A stretch of 64,000 nucleotides of DNA, from assembly GCA_002067745.1 (NCBI GenBank), contig MVRU01000005.1, positions 1-64,000 of the forward strand. Reading direction: 5' to 3'. Both the position numbers and the translations under genes were made by a program. This DNA comes from Syntrophus sp. PtaU1.Bin005. Its GTDB lineage: Bacteria; Desulfobacterota; Syntrophia; Syntrophales; Syntrophaceae. Position 1 is the stretch's first letter. The number at the start of each line of letters is the position of its first letter. This document shows positions 63,289 through 64,000 of this stretch, in pieces. A model generated the notes under the pieces. The model did not search any database, was not told where the DNA came from, and saw nothing but the letters and a program-made list of their open reading frames with translations.

Positions 63289-63960
63289 TCAGGCTCCTTC
63301 CGGGAAATGCCCCTTGCGGTAATAATGGATGACAAGAAGAATTCCATCGGCCAGTGAAATGAATCCCCGCTGGTCTGTCAGAACATTGCTGATCCCGTAG
63401 GGACGGCCGATTTCCATGGCGTTGTTTTCCAGGGGGTAGGCAAAGCCTCTCAGGGTGATCCCCGTCACCGCCGAAGAAAAAGGAAAAAGGGACACGGTCT
63501 GGCCTGCTTCTCCTTCCAGGACGCAGGAATCGCGAATCATGAGAATCTCGCACCATTCGTCAACAAGCCGTGTGGGGACCCCCTGATCCAGGGCGATTTT
63601 AAGAATGGATAGGTTGGCCAGGGTGTGATCGATCCGGCCACCCATTGCGCCGAAAATCCGGATCTCCTCGGGTTCCAGGGACAGGGCGTACTGCAGCGCA
63701 AGCTGTGTGTCTGTCTCATCCTTTTCCGGGGGATAACCGGATATTCTCGTTCCCCGCCGGACAAGATCCTCCGCCGTCTCTGGATCAAGGGAATCCATGT
63801 CGCCGATCACCACTTCCGGATCCACGTCGATCCTCAGGCAGTGTGCGGCCCCCACGTCGGCACAGATGATCCTGCATGGATCCAGATCGGAAATCCTCTC
63901 CCGGAACCAGGAATAATCGCGAATCTGACCGCCACAAATCACCGCGGCTCTCTTTTTCAT
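63289..63960 (-). CDS. thiN: Thiamine pyrophosphokinase
   Basis: Converts thiamine into thiamine pyrophosphate (TPK family), 223 residues. Blocks: CADVGAAHCLRIDVDPEVVIGDMDSLD near the N-terminus, PPEKDETDTQLALQYAL, and GAMGGRIDHTLANLSIL. ATG 63960 after an AAGAGGAAA site. Gene names in use are thiN or tpk. Because salvage uses this enzyme and thiC-thiD make the pyrimidine, both routes seem present. Any leader element lies mostly beyond the right edge. Confidence 0.93.
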   Translation of the reverse strand: MKKRAAVICGGQIRDYSWFRERISDLDPCRIICADVGAAHCLRIDVDPEVVIGDMDSLDPETAEDLVRRGTRISGYPPEKDETDTQLALQYALSLEPEEIRIFGAMGGRIDHTLANLSILKIALDQGVPTRLVDEWCEILMIRDSCVLEGEAGQTVSLFPFSSAVTGITLRGFAYPLENNAMEIGRPYGISNVLTDQRGFISLADGILLVIHYYRKGHFPEGA

Positions 63961-64000
63961 GTTTCCTCTTCGTGCGGGTAAGACACGTCACTTTTTCGAA

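Noticed and set aside
1-64000. CRISPR array, tRNA, rRNA or prophage
   Set aside because: No regularly spaced repeats, no cloverleaf or rRNA-like stretch, and no phage structural or integrase genes were noticed on either strand by eye. A dedicated search could still find a single tRNA.

Overview
The window looks like the chromosome of a motile, anaerobic deltaproteobacterium (Desulfobacterota/Thermodesulfobacteriota), most likely Syntrophales. I infer this from the gene content: a polar-type flagellar cluster with FlhF/FlhG and sigma-54 promoters, an ADP-forming acyl-CoA synthetase, a minimal SufBC-like iron-sulfur pair, class 1B dihydroorotate dehydrogenase with PyrK, and mannose-type PTS subunits without EIID. 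No rRNA or tRNA gene was found, so the assignment is not proven.

Left edge (1-5.4 kb): the 3' part of an IS1634-like transposase abuts a secreted-protein gene that it has probably truncated. A 0.9-kb gene-free stretch with an orphan terminator-like hairpin follows, then a Tat-exported FAD reductase and two small orphan genes.

Flagellar cluster (5.5-27.8 kb, all on the minus strand). In transcription order it runs fliK; fliL-fliM-fliN-fliO-fliP-fliQ-fliR-flhB-flhA-flhF-flhG-fliA; an accessory set (second FliL, orphan histidine kinase, small coiled-coil protein, DUF2802-like protein, second FliK-like protein, FlhB-C-terminal paralogue); flgF-flgG-flgA-flgH-flgI-flgJ; flgM; flgN. I can read three sigma-54 type promoters (before fliK, fliL and flgF) and one sigma-28 promoter (before flgM). 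These fit the usual hierarchy: RpoN classes for the basal body, then FliA/FlgM for late genes. flgD, flgE, motAB, fliEFGHIJ, flgBC, flgKL and flagellin are not in the window.

Middle (28-35.3 kb, plus strand): PTS EIIA-EIIB-EIIC without EIID, rimI, pyrK and pyrD (separated by a perfect 15-bp hairpin), a fused ADP-forming acyl-CoA synthetase and an MBL-fold hydrolase. The acyl-CoA synthetase could couple acyl-CoA breakdown to ATP formation, as expected for a syntroph or fermenter.

35.3-43.9 kb: a long HrpA-type RNA helicase on the minus strand, then a class I adenylate cyclase followed closely by a 901-residue GH57-GT5 fusion. That pairing links cAMP and alpha-glucan metabolism by position.

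44-64 kb, mostly minus strand: housekeeping genes (DUF4139 protein, rluB-type pseudouridine synthase, trpS, HU, mltA, a GNAT, recN, nadK), rdgC on the plus strand, an unknown 150-residue protein, the SufB/SufC pair, an SPOR-NlpC/P60 lipoprotein and a decayed ISL3 transposase. The window ends with overlapping hisC-cca-thiC and then thiD-thiN, a partial thiamine pathway with no recognisable TPP riboswitch in the complete leader I can see.
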